Shown here one piece after another: positions 7,498 to 16,824 of a DNA stretch of 64,000 nucleotides (position 1 is its first letter; the number at the start of each line of letters is the position of its first letter). The stretch comes from Propionibacterium sp. oral taxon 192 str. F0372 (GTDB lineage Bacteria; Actinomycetota; Actinomycetes; Propionibacteriales; Propionibacteriaceae), in the NCBI RefSeq assembly GCF_000413315.1, contig NZ_KE340297.1, positions 1,620,581 to 1,684,580 on the forward strand, read 5' to 3'. The translations under genes were made by a program, and so were the position numbers. The notes below the pieces were generated by a model, which did not search any database, had not been told where the DNA came from, and saw only the letters and a list, made by a program, of their open reading frames with translations.

Positions 7498-8334
7498 TCA
7501 GGAACTCATCCCGGACAACTCCATGCCCTGGACCAGCCAGCGCTGCAGAACGACGAATACGATCAGCACCGGGATCAGTGAGATCATCGCCCCGGTGAAC
7601 AGCTCCGGGTACTCAACACCCTGGGAGGTCATGAACCGAGACAGCGACACCTGCAGGGTCCGGGTGTTGTCGCGGGCAACCAACATCGGCCACAGGAAGG
7701 CGTTCCACGAACCCATGAAGGTGATCGTGCCCACCGCGGCGATGATGCCACCCGAATTGGGAAACACGATCCGCCAGAAGACCTGCCACGGGTTTGCTCC
7801 ATCGAGACGCGCAGCCTCCTCCAGCTCGTGGGGGAAACCCAGGAAATGGGAGCGGAACAGGTAGGTGGCCAGGGCCGAGAACATCGGTGGCACCACCAGA
7901 CCCTGGTAGGAATCGATCCACTGCAATCTGGCGGTCATGATGTAGGTGGGGATGAAAGTTACCGCAGCCGGCACCATGAGGGTGAACAATGTCAGCCCGA
8001 GAAGTATCCGTGATGCGCGCCCGTCGTAGCGGGCCAGCCCATAGGCGGCGAGCATCGATACCACGACGGTCCCGAGAGTCTGCAACACCGACACCACGAC
8101 GGAGTTGAGTAGCGAACCAGCCAGATTGACCGATTGATTCGTGAACACCGACGCCAGATTCGCATACCACGGCTGGGAGGGATCGGTGAACAGATCACCG
8201 GCCCAGTGGAAGTGCGGCGAGGTAAAACCGGCATCCGTGGAGAAGGCATTGCGCACGATCATGTAGAAGGGCAGCAGGAAGACCAGGGCTAACGCTGTCG
8301 CCAGCACGTAACGCCACACCGGGAACCGTTTCAT
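7498..8334 (-). CDS. Carbohydrate ABC transporter permease (MalG/UgpE type)
   Basis: 278 aa from the ATG at 8334, which overlaps the previous permease stop (ATGA). There are six membrane segments, the first at residues ~7-27. The cytoplasmic EAA loop is clear (EEAARLDGANPWQVFWRIVFP region), the contact site for the ATPase subunit. The protein pairs with the permease encoded just upstream to import a carbohydrate or polyol. No ATPase gene is linked, so a shared MsiK/UgpC-type ATPase elsewhere is presumably used, as is common in actinomycetes. Confidence 0.92.
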   Translation of the reverse strand: MKRFPVWRYVLATALALVFLLPFYMIVRNAFSTDAGFTSPHFHWAGDLFTDPSQPWYANLASVFTNQSVNLAGSLLNSVVVSVLQTLGTVVVSMLAAYGLARYDGRASRILLGLTLFTLMVPAAVTFIPTYIMTARLQWIDSYQGLVVPPMFSALATYLFRSHFLGFPHELEEAARLDGANPWQVFWRIVFPNSGGIIAAVGTITFMGSWNAFLWPMLVARDNTRTLQVSLSRFMTSQGVEYPELFTGAMISLIPVLIVFVVLQRWLVQGMELSGMSS

Positions 8335-9302
8335 GACCGTTCCTCTGCCCCACTGCGATGGTTCACCCAGTTCTGCACCAATCCGAAGACCACGATAATC
8401 GCCGTCACAATCATCGTTCCGGCAGATCCGACCCCCAGATCCAGCTGGGAGCCTCCCAGCGAGATCAAGTAGAGGAAGACCAGCGGGGGCCGGGCATGGC
8501 TCGGGTAGGAACCGATGGAGCCCAGCAGATTGTAGAACTCGTCGAAGGCCTGGAAGGCGTTGATCACCAGCAGCATCGTCACTGCGGCCGACGTTGCCTT
8601 GAGCTGGGGAATGGTGATGTAGCGGGTCAGCCGCCACCCTGTTGCGCCGTCGAGGGCTGCGGCCTCATAGGTCGAGGCCGGAATCCGGTTGAGCCCGGCG
8701 ATGAATAGAATCATGTAGAAACCGGTTTGCAGCCACAGCCGCAGGGTCACCAACGCCACCCAGTACCAGGAATTCTCCCCACCCAGCCAGTGCACCGGCT
8801 GGGAACCGAACCCGGAGAGCACCGAGTTGATCATGCCGAAACGGGCCCCGGAGAAGAAGGTGAATCGCCACACCATTGCGGCCACCACGTAGGAGCAGGC
8901 AGCCGGCAGGAAGAAGGCCGAACGGAAGAAGGCCTGGAATCTCGGCATGCCGTTGAGTAGTAGGGCCAGTCCCAGGGAACAGACGAAGGTCAATGGGACG
9001 ATGAACAACGCGAAGACGATGAATGTGCCCACCGATGAGCGGAATGCCTCGTCATTCAGCAGCCGACCGTAGTTGGCGAACCCCACAAATTTGGTTGGGG
9101 TGATGGTGTTGCGCGCCTCGAAGAGGGACAACACCGCGCTCCACACAATGGGGATATAAACGAAGACTGCCAGCCCGCAGAAGAACGGGGTGACGAACGC
9201 AGCCTGCCACAGGTTTTGGTTGTGACGCCCGGCCAGACGTGACCGGAATCCCGGTCCCGGACGAGTCGGGGAGCGGGATTCCGGGTCAACCGGTGTCGGC
9301 AT
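8331..9302 (-). CDS. Carbohydrate ABC transporter permease (MalF/UgpA type)
   Basis: 323 aa, six to seven membrane helices, with the EAA motif YEAAALDGATGWRLTRYITIP near residue 225. A ~30-residue basic cytoplasmic N-terminus precedes the first helix. It begins 4 nt after the binding-protein stop and overlaps the second permease. It forms the heterodimeric channel with that protein. Confidence 0.92.
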   Translation of the reverse strand: MPTPVDPESRSPTRPGPGFRSRLAGRHNQNLWQAAFVTPFFCGLAVFVYIPIVWSAVLSLFEARNTITPTKFVGFANYGRLLNDEAFRSSVGTFIVFALFIVPLTFVCSLGLALLLNGMPRFQAFFRSAFFLPAACSYVVAAMVWRFTFFSGARFGMINSVLSGFGSQPVHWLGGENSWYWVALVTLRLWLQTGFYMILFIAGLNRIPASTYEAAALDGATGWRLTRYITIPQLKATSAAVTMLLVINAFQAFDEFYNLLGSIGSYPSHARPPLVFLYLISLGGSQLDLGVGSAGTMIVTAIIVVFGLVQNWVNHRSGAEERS

Positions 9303-9306
9303 CGTT

Positions 9307-10569
9307 TCAGGAAGCCAGCTCGGTCTTCGCGGTTTCCGCGAGGGCTTGGAATGCCTGCTTGGGGTCTACCCCCTTGACGACCACCTCGGAGACGGCATCG
9401 GTGTAGGCGGTGCCCAGCGCACCCGACCACATGATGTCGGCGGTGAACCCATGCTCGGCCACCAGCTGGGCGGCCGTCGCGCCCGGGCCGCTGGCCAACT
9501 TGGTGGCCTTGGCCGCGAGGGCAGGTTTTGCCGGGATGTGGGTGCCAAAAGAATCGGCGAACTCGACTTGGTAATCTTCTTGGTCGATCCACAGCCACTT
9601 GATGAACTCCTTGGCCGCGGCGGGATCCTTTCCCTTGACTGCGGCGCAGGAACCGTAGGCGCCGAAATGGATCGCTTGGGTACCGCTCGATCCCATCGCA
9701 GGCATGGCCATTACGGCGACGTCATCACCGTGGGCGGCCAGCACCTCGGGAAGATTCCACAACCCGGTCCACTGCATGGCGCATTCCTCGTTGATGAACG
9801 GGGCTGCGCTGGACCATTCGGCGGAAGCCGCCTTCAGTAGCCCCTTGCCGGATTTGTACCACTCGGCATATTCGCTCACCACGCCGTAGAAGGAGTCATC
9901 AAGGAAACCGAGTTCGGTGCGTTCGCCGTTGAGTTCCTTGTGGCCGGAGGCCCAGATGAACAACGGAGCCATCACAGTCACCCCACCGTCATTGCCTCCG
10001 AAGAAACCGCCGCGGGTATCGGTGGTCAAGGCATCGGCGGTGGTCAGTAGCTCGGTGAGGGTAGTGGGGGCGCTCAGTCCTGCGGTCGCGAGCAGTGACG
10101 GGCGGTAGTAGAGCACCCGGCAATCGATCGTCTGGGGAATCGACCAGATGGCGTCCTTGAACGTGAAACGCTCAATGACCGAGGGGGCGAACTGATCAAC
10201 ATAGGGCTTGATGAGTTCGGTGAGATCCTCCACCTGGCCCGCATTGATCATGTCCACAGTGGCGCCGTTTTCCGACTCGAAGATGTCGGGGACATCGCCG
10301 GTGAGTAACTGCGAGTTGAGCAGTTTCATGTATTCGCCAGGGTTCCACTTCACCTCGACGGTGGCGTTGGGGTAGGCAGAAGCGTATTTTCGCACCGCGG
10401 CCTCGACGCCTTGTTCGCCATACTCGTGGTACCACTGGGTCAAGGCTGCTCCATTGGATGCCGAGGAACCGGAGGTGAGCCCACCGGAGTTTCCCCCGCA
10501 CGCGTTCAAGCCTGCGATGGCAGCGGCGCCTCCGGCGAAGCTCAGGAGTCCACGTCGTGAGATGTTCAT
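9307..10569 (-). CDS. Extracellular solute-binding lipoprotein (family 1)
   Basis: 420 aa. The N-terminus has a twin-arginine pair (R5-R6, SRRGLLSF), a hydrophobic stretch and a lipobox LNAC with Cys24, so it is probably Tat-exported and lipid-anchored outside the membrane. The mature part has the SBP_bac_1 pattern (QWYHEYGEQGVEAAV, MKLLNSQLLTGDVPDIF, ECAMQWTGLW). Ligand cannot be read from sequence. Linkage to glycerol kinase and a lactonase-type propeller favours a polyol, glycerol phosphodiester or sugar. Confidence 0.92.
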   Translation of the reverse strand: MNISRRGLLSFAGGAAAIAGLNACGGNSGGLTSGSSASNGAALTQWYHEYGEQGVEAAVRKYASAYPNATVEVKWNPGEYMKLLNSQLLTGDVPDIFESENGATVDMINAGQVEDLTELIKPYVDQFAPSVIERFTFKDAIWSIPQTIDCRVLYYRPSLLATAGLSAPTTLTELLTTADALTTDTRGGFFGGNDGGVTVMAPLFIWASGHKELNGERTELGFLDDSFYGVVSEYAEWYKSGKGLLKAASAEWSSAAPFINEECAMQWTGLWNLPEVLAAHGDDVAVMAMPAMGSSGTQAIHFGAYGSCAAVKGKDPAAAKEFIKWLWIDQEDYQVEFADSFGTHIPAKPALAAKATKLASGPGATAAQLVAEHGFTADIMWSGALGTAYTDAVSEVVVKGVDPKQAFQALAETAKTELAS

Positions 10570-10660
10570 GATCGGGATGCTATGCCCGCGAGCACATCAT
10601 CCAGAAATGGAAGTTCGAAATCTGGAAGGTTGATTGCTGAATCAACTTGAGCTCCTGGTC

Positions 10661-11659
10661 TCAGCTTTCGGTCAGCTCGCTCACCCACAGGGCACCGGCA
10701 CCGACCTCCGCCGAGGGCCCCGGAACCAGAGTGCCATCGTTCATGACGGTGTATACCGTTGCCATTCCAGATGTTTCCGATGCCACGACGAGTCTCCCGT
10801 CGCTGGCCAGGGTAAATCCGCGCGGTTGCTCGAGCACCGGAGAAACCGCGAGCAGCCGCACCGGGATACCGTCGCCGTCCACCTCCAGGGTCGAGATGGT
10901 GGCATTGGTTCGCTCTGCGCAAAACAACCGGGCCTCGCTCGCATCCAGCTGCAAATCGGAGACCCAGATGAGGTGCTCGGTCTTGGGGTCGGCGCCAAAC
11001 CGTGAGATCCCCAGATCGGTGTCGTCGAGAATCCGGGCCATCCCGATATGTTCCAAGGTGCCGTCCAAGCGAGGGTGCAGGCAGTGTACCTCACCGGTGA
11101 ACTCGGTGTTGACCAGTAGATTCCCGCTGTGCGTAGGGATGATGTGGCGTGGCCCGGAACCTGGGGGAAGGTGGAAATCCCTGCCCAGGGGGAGAAGCCT
11201 GCCATCTATGATGCGCAAGCCCAGGATCACATCGTCGTGTAGGCAGACGACGTGGACGCAACCATCAGCGGTGATTACCGAAGAATGCAGATTCGGGGCA
11301 TACACCGCATCGGTTACCTGGATCGGCGCCCCATTGGCATCCAGCCGGATCAACTGCGCGACTCCGCCGTGATAGGAGGCCGTCACTGCCCAGGTGCCAT
11401 CAGGGCTGATGGACAGATGAGCAGGCTTACCTGCGACCTCAATGCTGGCACCTGTGACCAATGACCCGTCCCGTTGTTCGATGTGCACTACTCCGACCCG
11501 ATGGGGCGAACTAGCAGCGAACAACACGCTCCCGCTAGGGTGAATCGCCAACGGACCGACCGCTGCGAGCCTGGCGGAATCAACCTTGGTGAGGGCATCC
11601 GCAGTGAGATTCAATAGGGTCAGCGTGCCGTCGCTGGCGCCCACCAGGAGTCTGCTCAT
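10661..11659 (-). CDS. Lactonase-family beta-propeller (YbhE/Pgl-like)
   Basis: 332 aa, seven-bladed-propeller pattern with repeated strands such as GPLAIHPSGSVLFAAS, KPAHLSISPDGTWAVTAS and EQPRGFTLASDGRLVVAS, plus SGPRHIIPT typical of cytoplasmic 6-phosphogluconolactonases of the YbhE type. There is no signal peptide. It would hydrolyse a sugar lactone. It lies between glpK and the ABC transporter genes on the same strand (91 bp before the binding protein), so it may act on a product of the imported substrate. TAAAAT lies 6 nt before its ATG. Confidence 0.8.
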   Translation of the reverse strand: MSRLLVGASDGTLTLLNLTADALTKVDSARLAAVGPLAIHPSGSVLFAASSPHRVGVVHIEQRDGSLVTGASIEVAGKPAHLSISPDGTWAVTASYHGGVAQLIRLDANGAPIQVTDAVYAPNLHSSVITADGCVHVVCLHDDVILGLRIIDGRLLPLGRDFHLPPGSGPRHIIPTHSGNLLVNTEFTGEVHCLHPRLDGTLEHIGMARILDDTDLGISRFGADPKTEHLIWVSDLQLDASEARLFCAERTNATISTLEVDGDGIPVRLLAVSPVLEQPRGFTLASDGRLVVASETSGMATVYTVMNDGTLVPGPSAEVGAGALWVSELTES

Positions 11660-11736
11660 TGCTCCATTTTATTGCCGCAGGCATGACAGTGGCCCGCAGG
11701 TTTCCACGGGCCACTGCGCGGTCGTTCATTCCTTGT

Positions 11737-13260
11737 TCACTCCACGACGTCTTCGTCCACCCATTCCATGGAGCGCCGGATGGCCTTGCCCCAGTTGTGG
11801 TAGAGGCGATCGCGTTCAGCAGGATCCATCGAGGGTTCCCAGGCCTTGGCGATGGCCCAGTTGTTGACGATGTCGTTCAGCGAATCCCAGTAGCCGGTGG
11901 ATAGGCCAGCGGCATAGGCAGCGCCCAGGGCGGTGGTCTCGGCTACCTCCGGCAGCACCACCTTCACGCCGAGCTGATCGGCTTGGAACTGCATCAAGAC
12001 GTTGTTCACGGTCATGCCGCCATCGACCCGCAACTCGGTGAGCGGAACGCCCGAATCGCCGTTCATGGCATCCACCACGTCACGGGTCTGGTAGGCGGTG
12101 GCCTCCAGGGCCGCGCGGGCGATGTGGTTACGGTTGATAAACCTGGTCAGACCAGTGAAAACGCCCCGGGCGTCACCACGCCAATAGGGTGCGAACAGCC
12201 CAGAGAATGCGGGCACGATGTAAGCGCCACCGTTGTCTTTCACCTGGGCAGCCAATTCCTCGGTCTCGGGGGCCGAGGACACCAGCTTCAGATTGTCGCG
12301 TAGCCACTGCACCAGCGAACCTGCGACGGCGATCGAACCCTCCAGGGCGTAGACCGGCTCCTGGCCCTCCAATTGGTAGCAGACCGTGGTGAGCAGGCCA
12401 TGCTCGGAGAAGACCACATCGGAGCCGGTGTTCATCAGCAGGAAGCAACCGGTGCCGTAGGTGTTCTTCACCATGCCTGGCTTGAAACAGGCCTGACCAA
12501 AGGTAGCGGCCTGCTGGTCTCCCATCATGCCGGTGATCGGGGTATCGATGAGTAGGGAATTGCCCGCCCCATTGCCGTACCGGTACGACGACGGGCGTAT
12601 CTCGGGCAGCACGCTCATCGGGACATTCATCAACTCACACAGCTGTGGATCCCACTGCAAGGTGCGCAGATCCATCAGGCCGGTGCGTGAGGCATTGGTC
12701 ACATCGGTGGCATGTACCCCACCGTTCAACCCGCCGGTCAGATTCCACAGCACCCAGGTGTCCATCGTGCCGAACAGCAGATCCCCCTTGGCCGCTCGCT
12801 CCCGGGCACCCTCCACGTTGTCCAGGATCCAGCTGATCCTCGGGCCCGCCATATACGGGGTCAGGGCCATGCCCGAGCGCCGCCGCAACTCATCAGGGGA
12901 GATTCTGGTGGCCAGCTCGTCGCAGAATTTCTGGGTGCGGGTGTCTTGCCAGACGATGACGTTGTGGATGGCCTTGCCGGTGGTCTTATCCCAGACCACC
13001 GTGGATTCACGCTGGTTGGTGATGCCGACCGCGACGAGTTGGTGCCGGTTAATGGATGCACGTCCCAGCGCCTGCCCGACCACCGCGTTCACATTCTCGA
13101 TGATCTCGGCGGGATTGTGCTCGACCCATCCTGGCCGGGGGAAGATCTGCTCGTGTTCCAACTGGCCGATGGCGATGCTCTTGCCGGCGTGATCGAAGAT
13201 GATGGCACGCGAACTGGTGGTGCCCTGGTCGATGGCCAATACGTAGGTTCCAGAGGTCAT
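11737..13260 (-). CDS. glpK: Glycerol kinase
   Basis: 507 aa, normal family length. The start LAIDQGTTSSRAIIFD is the FGGY phosphate-binding motif, followed by QEFPRPGWVEHNP-like (QIFPRPGWVEHNPAEI), NQRESTVVWDKTTGKA and GMMGDQQAATFGQ, and GGMTVNNVLMQFQAD near the C-terminus. It phosphorylates glycerol to sn-glycerol-3-phosphate with ATP. It is upstream of and co-directional with the lactonase and ABC transporter genes. No glpF facilitator or glpD is seen nearby. Confidence 0.97.
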   Translation of the reverse strand: MTSGTYVLAIDQGTTSSRAIIFDHAGKSIAIGQLEHEQIFPRPGWVEHNPAEIIENVNAVVGQALGRASINRHQLVAVGITNQRESTVVWDKTTGKAIHNVIVWQDTRTQKFCDELATRISPDELRRRSGMALTPYMAGPRISWILDNVEGARERAAKGDLLFGTMDTWVLWNLTGGLNGGVHATDVTNASRTGLMDLRTLQWDPQLCELMNVPMSVLPEIRPSSYRYGNGAGNSLLIDTPITGMMGDQQAATFGQACFKPGMVKNTYGTGCFLLMNTGSDVVFSEHGLLTTVCYQLEGQEPVYALEGSIAVAGSLVQWLRDNLKLVSSAPETEELAAQVKDNGGAYIVPAFSGLFAPYWRGDARGVFTGLTRFINRNHIARAALEATAYQTRDVVDAMNGDSGVPLTELRVDGGMTVNNVLMQFQADQLGVKVVLPEVAETTALGAAYAAGLSTGYWDSLNDIVNNWAIAKAWEPSMDPAERDRLYHNWGKAIRRSMEWVDEDVVE

Positions 13261-13499
13261 GGCATCCTTGCACTTTCTTTATGTGGACGAACTCAACGTC
13301 GAGCTGTCATTGAACCATCGTGCCACCCCTTACGATGCTGCACCAGTGATCACCATGGAATGAGCGGAATGCATATCCCGGGTTATGCCGGGGGAGATGA
13401 CCATTGGGTGTGGGCTATCAATCACATATTGTTGTCGGTGTTCCCGACAGGCACCGTTCCCGGTGACTGCGGAGTGTTTACGATCAGGAGGATGTAGCG

Positions 13500-14321
13500 G
13501 TGGCAACCACCAATCCCGTGCTTGCGCGTTCCGAGACCTTCAGGCCGAATGCCGGTTACCCGCAGGGCTTCCAGCCCGACGCCTACTACAACCCGCAGTC
13601 TGGTGGCTACGAGACCCCGCAGAGTTTCCAAGCCATCCCGCAACCCGGTGCGGGCCGGATGACCATCGACGACGTCATCCTCAAAACCTCAATGCTGCTG
13701 CTCGGCGTCATTGCTGCTGGCGGGCTGACGATGTTCTTGCTGCCAATCTGGCTGATCGCCCCGGTGGCTCTTATCAGCGGGCTGGTGTCCTTCCTCACCG
13801 TCATGTTCGTTTCTACGCGCAGGGTGCTGCCGGTCGCCGGACTGTTCGTCTATGCGCTCGTCGAGGGAGCCTTTATCGGTGCCTTCTCGCTGATCTTCGA
13901 GCTGCGTTACCCGGGCATCGTGATCTCTGCAGTCGTTGCCACTGGTATCACGGCCATGGTCGTAATGGCCTGCTACAAATTCTTGGGCGTCAGGGTCAAC
14001 GGGCGCATCGGCAAGATCGTTGCCGTCTCGATCATCGCCTATGCGGTGGTGGCCCTGCTCAACTTGGTGCTGACCCTGTTCGGCCATGGCCTGGGGCTAG
14101 GAGCCATCGGCGCCGATGCAGGCCCCATGGCCTGGCTGTTCTCTGGGGTCGGTGTCGTATTGGCAGCGGCTTCGCTGATCTCCGATTTCGAAGTCGTCGA
14201 GAACGGCGTTCGCAACCAGGCCCCCGAATCCGAGTCCTGGCGTGCCGCTTTTGGGCTCACAGTCACCATGCTGTGGATGTACACCAACTTGCTGCGGATC
14301 CTAAGCTATTTCCGCAGATGA
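13500..14321 (+). CDS. Bax inhibitor-1/YccA family membrane protein
   Basis: 273 aa from a GTG at 13500 with a strong AGGAGG eight nt upstream. A ~60-residue soluble N-terminus (Pro/Gly/Tyr-rich) is followed by seven hydrophobic helices. The pattern FVYALVEGAFIGAFSLIFELRYPG and the closing SWRAAFGLTVTMLWMYTNLLRIL match actinobacterial BI-1/YccA proteins, a family of proton-sensitive ion leak channels. It stands alone between divergent glpK and a hairpin terminator. Confidence 0.88.
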   Translation: MATTNPVLARSETFRPNAGYPQGFQPDAYYNPQSGGYETPQSFQAIPQPGAGRMTIDDVILKTSMLLLGVIAAGGLTMFLLPIWLIAPVALISGLVSFLTVMFVSTRRVLPVAGLFVYALVEGAFIGAFSLIFELRYPGIVISAVVATGITAMVVMACYKFLGVRVNGRIGKIVAVSIIAYAVVALLNLVLTLFGHGLGLGAIGADAGPMAWLFSGVGVVLAAASLISDFEVVENGVRNQAPESESWRAAFGLTVTMLWMYTNLLRILSYFRR

Positions 14322-14337
14322 CCCACGTCGGTGAGGG

Positions 14338-14366
14338 ATATGGCCCGGTCGGTGACCGGGCCATAT
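14338..14366 (+). terminator. Hairpin after the BI-1 gene
   Basis: Perfect 13-bp stem ATATGGCCCGGTC / GACCGGGCCATAT with a GGT loop, 17 nt after the stop codon. No T-tract follows, as is common for actinobacterial terminators. It may serve both this gene and the convergent NUDIX gene. Confidence 0.75.
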
Positions 14367-14425
14367 GCATGCCCGGAGCGGTTCCCGGCGAGCACACGAC
14401 GACGTTTGATGCGTGCGACGGGCGC

Positions 14426-15112
14426 TCACAGATAGCGATCGAGCAGTGACCTAGCACCCGAGGTCCAGGGCAATGAGCGCCATCTGCGCAGCGGTACCCA
14501 GCTTGCCGAACGCGTCGTGCCGTCAACGTCGTTGACGATCGGCGTGGTTGGGGCATTGCAGGCTGCGGTGTAGATGAGCCGCAGCGCTTGGAAATCCTCC
14601 AATACCCCGTTCGGGGCCCTGCCCACCCAGTGTTCTGACTGGACATCGATCAGCCGACCGATCCGAACCACTTGGTTGGTCTCTTCGGTGATCTCCCGCA
14701 CCACCGATTCGCTGGGGGTCTCACCAGGCTCCACGCCCCCGCCCGGCAACTGCCACAACCCCGGTATCGCTGTGAGGTCGGAGCACTGGGTACCGAGCAC
14801 CCCCAGCGCGGAACGTACGATGGCGTAGGCGGCGACCCGCTGATGGGGAATAGCCACTTCGTTGGGGGCGACCACCAGACCGGGATCCAGTCCCCGGGAT
14901 TTCACCTTGGGTGGTCGTGAGGCCTGGGACCTGCGGCGCACTTGGGCGGTGAGCACGATTTCCTCATCGTCCAGCCGTACCGACAGCGGCTGGGTGAGCA
15001 TCCAACCGCGCTGCCACAGCAGCATCCGTGGATCTTGGCCGTGTAGGAGCTCCACGTCGACACAGGTACCCGCTCCGGGGGCAGGCACTCCGACGATTCG
15101 CATGGAGCCCAT
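14426..15112 (-). CDS. NUDIX hydrolase with N-terminal extension
   Basis: About 228 aa. The NUDIX box is intact: GGVEPGETPSESVVREITEE, giving G-x5-E-x7-REUxEE. About 90 residues precede the fold and resemble nothing I can name. NUDIX enzymes hydrolyse nucleoside diphosphates linked to another group; the substrate is unclear. The start could be the ATG at 15112 or, with better spacing from GAGAAG, the one at 15103; the open frame beyond 15112 lacks conserved features. The upstream lipoprotein gene ends 40 bp away on the same strand. Confidence 0.85.
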   Translation of the reverse strand: MGSMRIVGVPAPGAGTCVDVELLHGQDPRMLLWQRGWMLTQPLSVRLDDEEIVLTAQVRRRSQASRPPKVKSRGLDPGLVVAPNEVAIPHQRVAAYAIVRSALGVLGTQCSDLTAIPGLWQLPGGGVEPGETPSESVVREITEETNQVVRIGRLIDVQSEHWVGRAPNGVLEDFQALRLIYTAACNAPTTPIVNDVDGTTRSASWVPLRRWRSLPWTSGARSLLDRYL

Positions 15113-15152
15113 CTTCTCACGCGAACAAGCGCCCCGCCTCTGGTCCGGGTGA

Positions 15153-16121
15153 TCAGCCCTCGTCAACCGGTACACCGGTGAGGTCGAGGACCTCCACTTG
15201 GTTACCCACCGCGACGCGCAACCGGGGTTGTGGGTCCTCAGCCTCACGACTGATGGTGATGGTGATCGGCGAGGCACTACTATTCGACAGCATTCCCGGA
15301 TAAGTGCGCAGGATCCGGCCAACTACAGCCACGTCGATCTGTGCCGGGTCGAAGGCGATAGTCGACAGTGTCTCCTTGCGACGGGTTATATACACGGGGC
15401 CGGTCATCGGGCGGATGCGCCGCTCCACGATCCCGTTGGGCCTGCGATAGTCGGCGGCAACCTGCTGATCACGGTCGATCACCACAGCGTCCGGTGCTTG
15501 ACCAGCGGTGGCATCGGCGATCGCCGTGGCAAGGGCCTCGTTATCGGTGAGGTCCAGGCGGGGGATGAGAGTTCCATCGGCATTGAAGAAGACAGTCGTG
15601 GTCTCCGGATTGGTCGTCACCGTCATGAGGATCTGGCCCAAGTTGTACTCGTTGATCTGCAATTCTTGACGCGTGTCATCACCGGCGATTTCGGATGCCT
15701 GGGCGAACAATGCGGCGATGTCGGTGAGATTGAAGGCAGCCGGGTCGAAGGGGGTGGCGGTGACCAGATCGGTTCCGTCATTCGATTCGGTGGTCTCGCC
15801 CTTGGTCCACTTCAGTGTGGCAGGACGGTCCCCACTCGCAACGTAGGTCAGCCGTACCTGGGTGCGGTCGATGACAACCCGAACGATTGGTCCCCTAGCC
15901 TTCCCCGCCAACTCGGCTACCACCTGGGCAGCAAGTCCGGGGGTAAACAGATCGTGTGCAGGGTCGATGCTCAAGGTCGTGGACCGAGAGGGTGTTGCCG
16001 AATTCCCAGGGGCTGAGGGTGTGGGCGTCGGCGTCGGACTGGCATGGAAATGGCAACCGGTGAGCAACAGGAATGCCAGACATGCAGCACCCAGTGATGC
16101 GGGGGTAGGTCGGCGATCCAT
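15153..16121 (-). CDS. Lipoprotein of unknown function
   Basis: 322 aa. The signal peptide ends in the lipobox LLTGC (Cys23), and a Thr/Pro/Ser-rich linker follows to about residue 50, typical of a surface-anchored protein. The mature domain is mixed alpha/beta (for example PIVRVVIDRTQVRLTYVAS, TTVFFNADGTLIPRLDL) and I do not recognise its family. A TAGCCT -10 sits 6 nt before the ATG, indicating a leaderless message. It is followed by the NUDIX gene and is divergent from the next small membrane protein. Confidence 0.8.
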   Translation of the reverse strand: MDRRPTPASLGAACLAFLLLTGCHFHASPTPTPTPSAPGNSATPSRSTTLSIDPAHDLFTPGLAAQVVAELAGKARGPIVRVVIDRTQVRLTYVASGDRPATLKWTKGETTESNDGTDLVTATPFDPAAFNLTDIAALFAQASEIAGDDTRQELQINEYNLGQILMTVTTNPETTTVFFNADGTLIPRLDLTDNEALATAIADATAGQAPDAVVIDRDQQVAADYRRPNGIVERRIRPMTGPVYITRRKETLSTIAFDPAQIDVAVVGRILRTYPGMLSNSSASPITITISREAEDPQPRLRVAVGNQVEVLDLTGVPVDEG

Positions 16122-16295
16122 GGTTGAAGGCTACCTGTCCAAGGGCTCGCTTCCCACTTTCCCATCGCTCGCAGCGGCAACGCATGGTGTACAACCTAGC
16201 GCCGGGGCCGACGAAGCAGCGCGACGGTCATCAATCTCTGGGTCGTACTGGCCGTAGAAGTGCCGTGGAACTTGGTTGAGGATAAGCTCCGCACC

Positions 16296-16661
16296 ATGAT
16301 GAGGTTCTGGAAAACCATGCTTCTCGTGCTCGGCTTGATCGTCCTGGTCGCCTTTATCGGCATCATGGTTTACAACGTGATCGAGGTGAACCAGCTCCAC
16401 GCTGTCGCCATCGCCAACCGCAGCGCGGGGTTCGATAATCCACGCAACATGATGCTGATCGGCTCCGGCCTTGGGCTGGCTGCCGGTCTTCTGCTCGGCT
16501 TGGGAATAGCCACCCCCTCGCGTGGTTTCAAGGCCCGTTATGCTGATGCCCGCAAGGCTGAAGCCATCTCTGATGCCGAAGCTCAGGGCTTTCACGGGGC
16601 ATCGGTGCCCGAGTCTTCGGTTATCCAGCCGAACCCGGAGCCCCCGACGCCGACCGCTTGA
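16296..16661 (+). CDS. Small two-helix membrane protein
   Basis: About 121 aa with two membrane helices (TMLLVLGLIVLVAFIGIMVY and MLIGSGLGLAAGLLLGLGI) and a short acidic, Pro-rich cytoplasmic tail. No family is recognised. The ATG pair at 16296/16299 is preceded by GAGGAT at a long distance; a GTG at 16260 would add 12 residues and is an alternative. A strong terminator follows 14 nt after the stop. Confidence 0.7.
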   Translation: MMRFWKTMLLVLGLIVLVAFIGIMVYNVIEVNQLHAVAIANRSAGFDNPRNMMLIGSGLGLAAGLLLGLGIATPSRGFKARYADARKAEAISDAEAQGFHGASVPESSVIQPNPEPPTPTA

Positions 16662-16674
16662 TGCTCAATGAAAC

Positions 16675-16712
16675 CAAGAGCGGCCCACACGATTACGTGT
16701 AGGCCGCTCTTG
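16675..16712 (+). terminator. Strong hairpin terminator
   Basis: CAAGAGCGGCC (16675-16685) pairs with GGCCGCTCTTG (16702-16712), extended inside by ACACG/CGTGT around an ATTA loop. It lies directly after the small membrane protein gene. Confidence 0.85.
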
Positions 16713-16716
16713 TTGG

Positions 16717-16824
16717 AATGAGGATCACCGATTGTGTGGGATGGGAAACCGGGATCCTCCTCTTCCTCGGAATGGGGATCACCGGTTGGTGGGATGGGAA
16801 ACCGGGGGATCCTCCTCTTCCTCT
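16717..16824. repeat. 54-bp imperfect tandem duplication at a gene's 3' end
   Basis: Unit 1 (16717-16770) and unit 2 (16771-16824) share the pattern AATGxGGATCACCG...GGGATGGGAAACCGGG...ATCCTCCTCTTCCTC. Unit 2 contains the stop codon and the final Glu-rich codons of the minus-strand gene at 16779; unit 1 is a copy lying just beyond the stop. The gene's end has been duplicated by slippage or unequal exchange. Confidence 0.8.
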
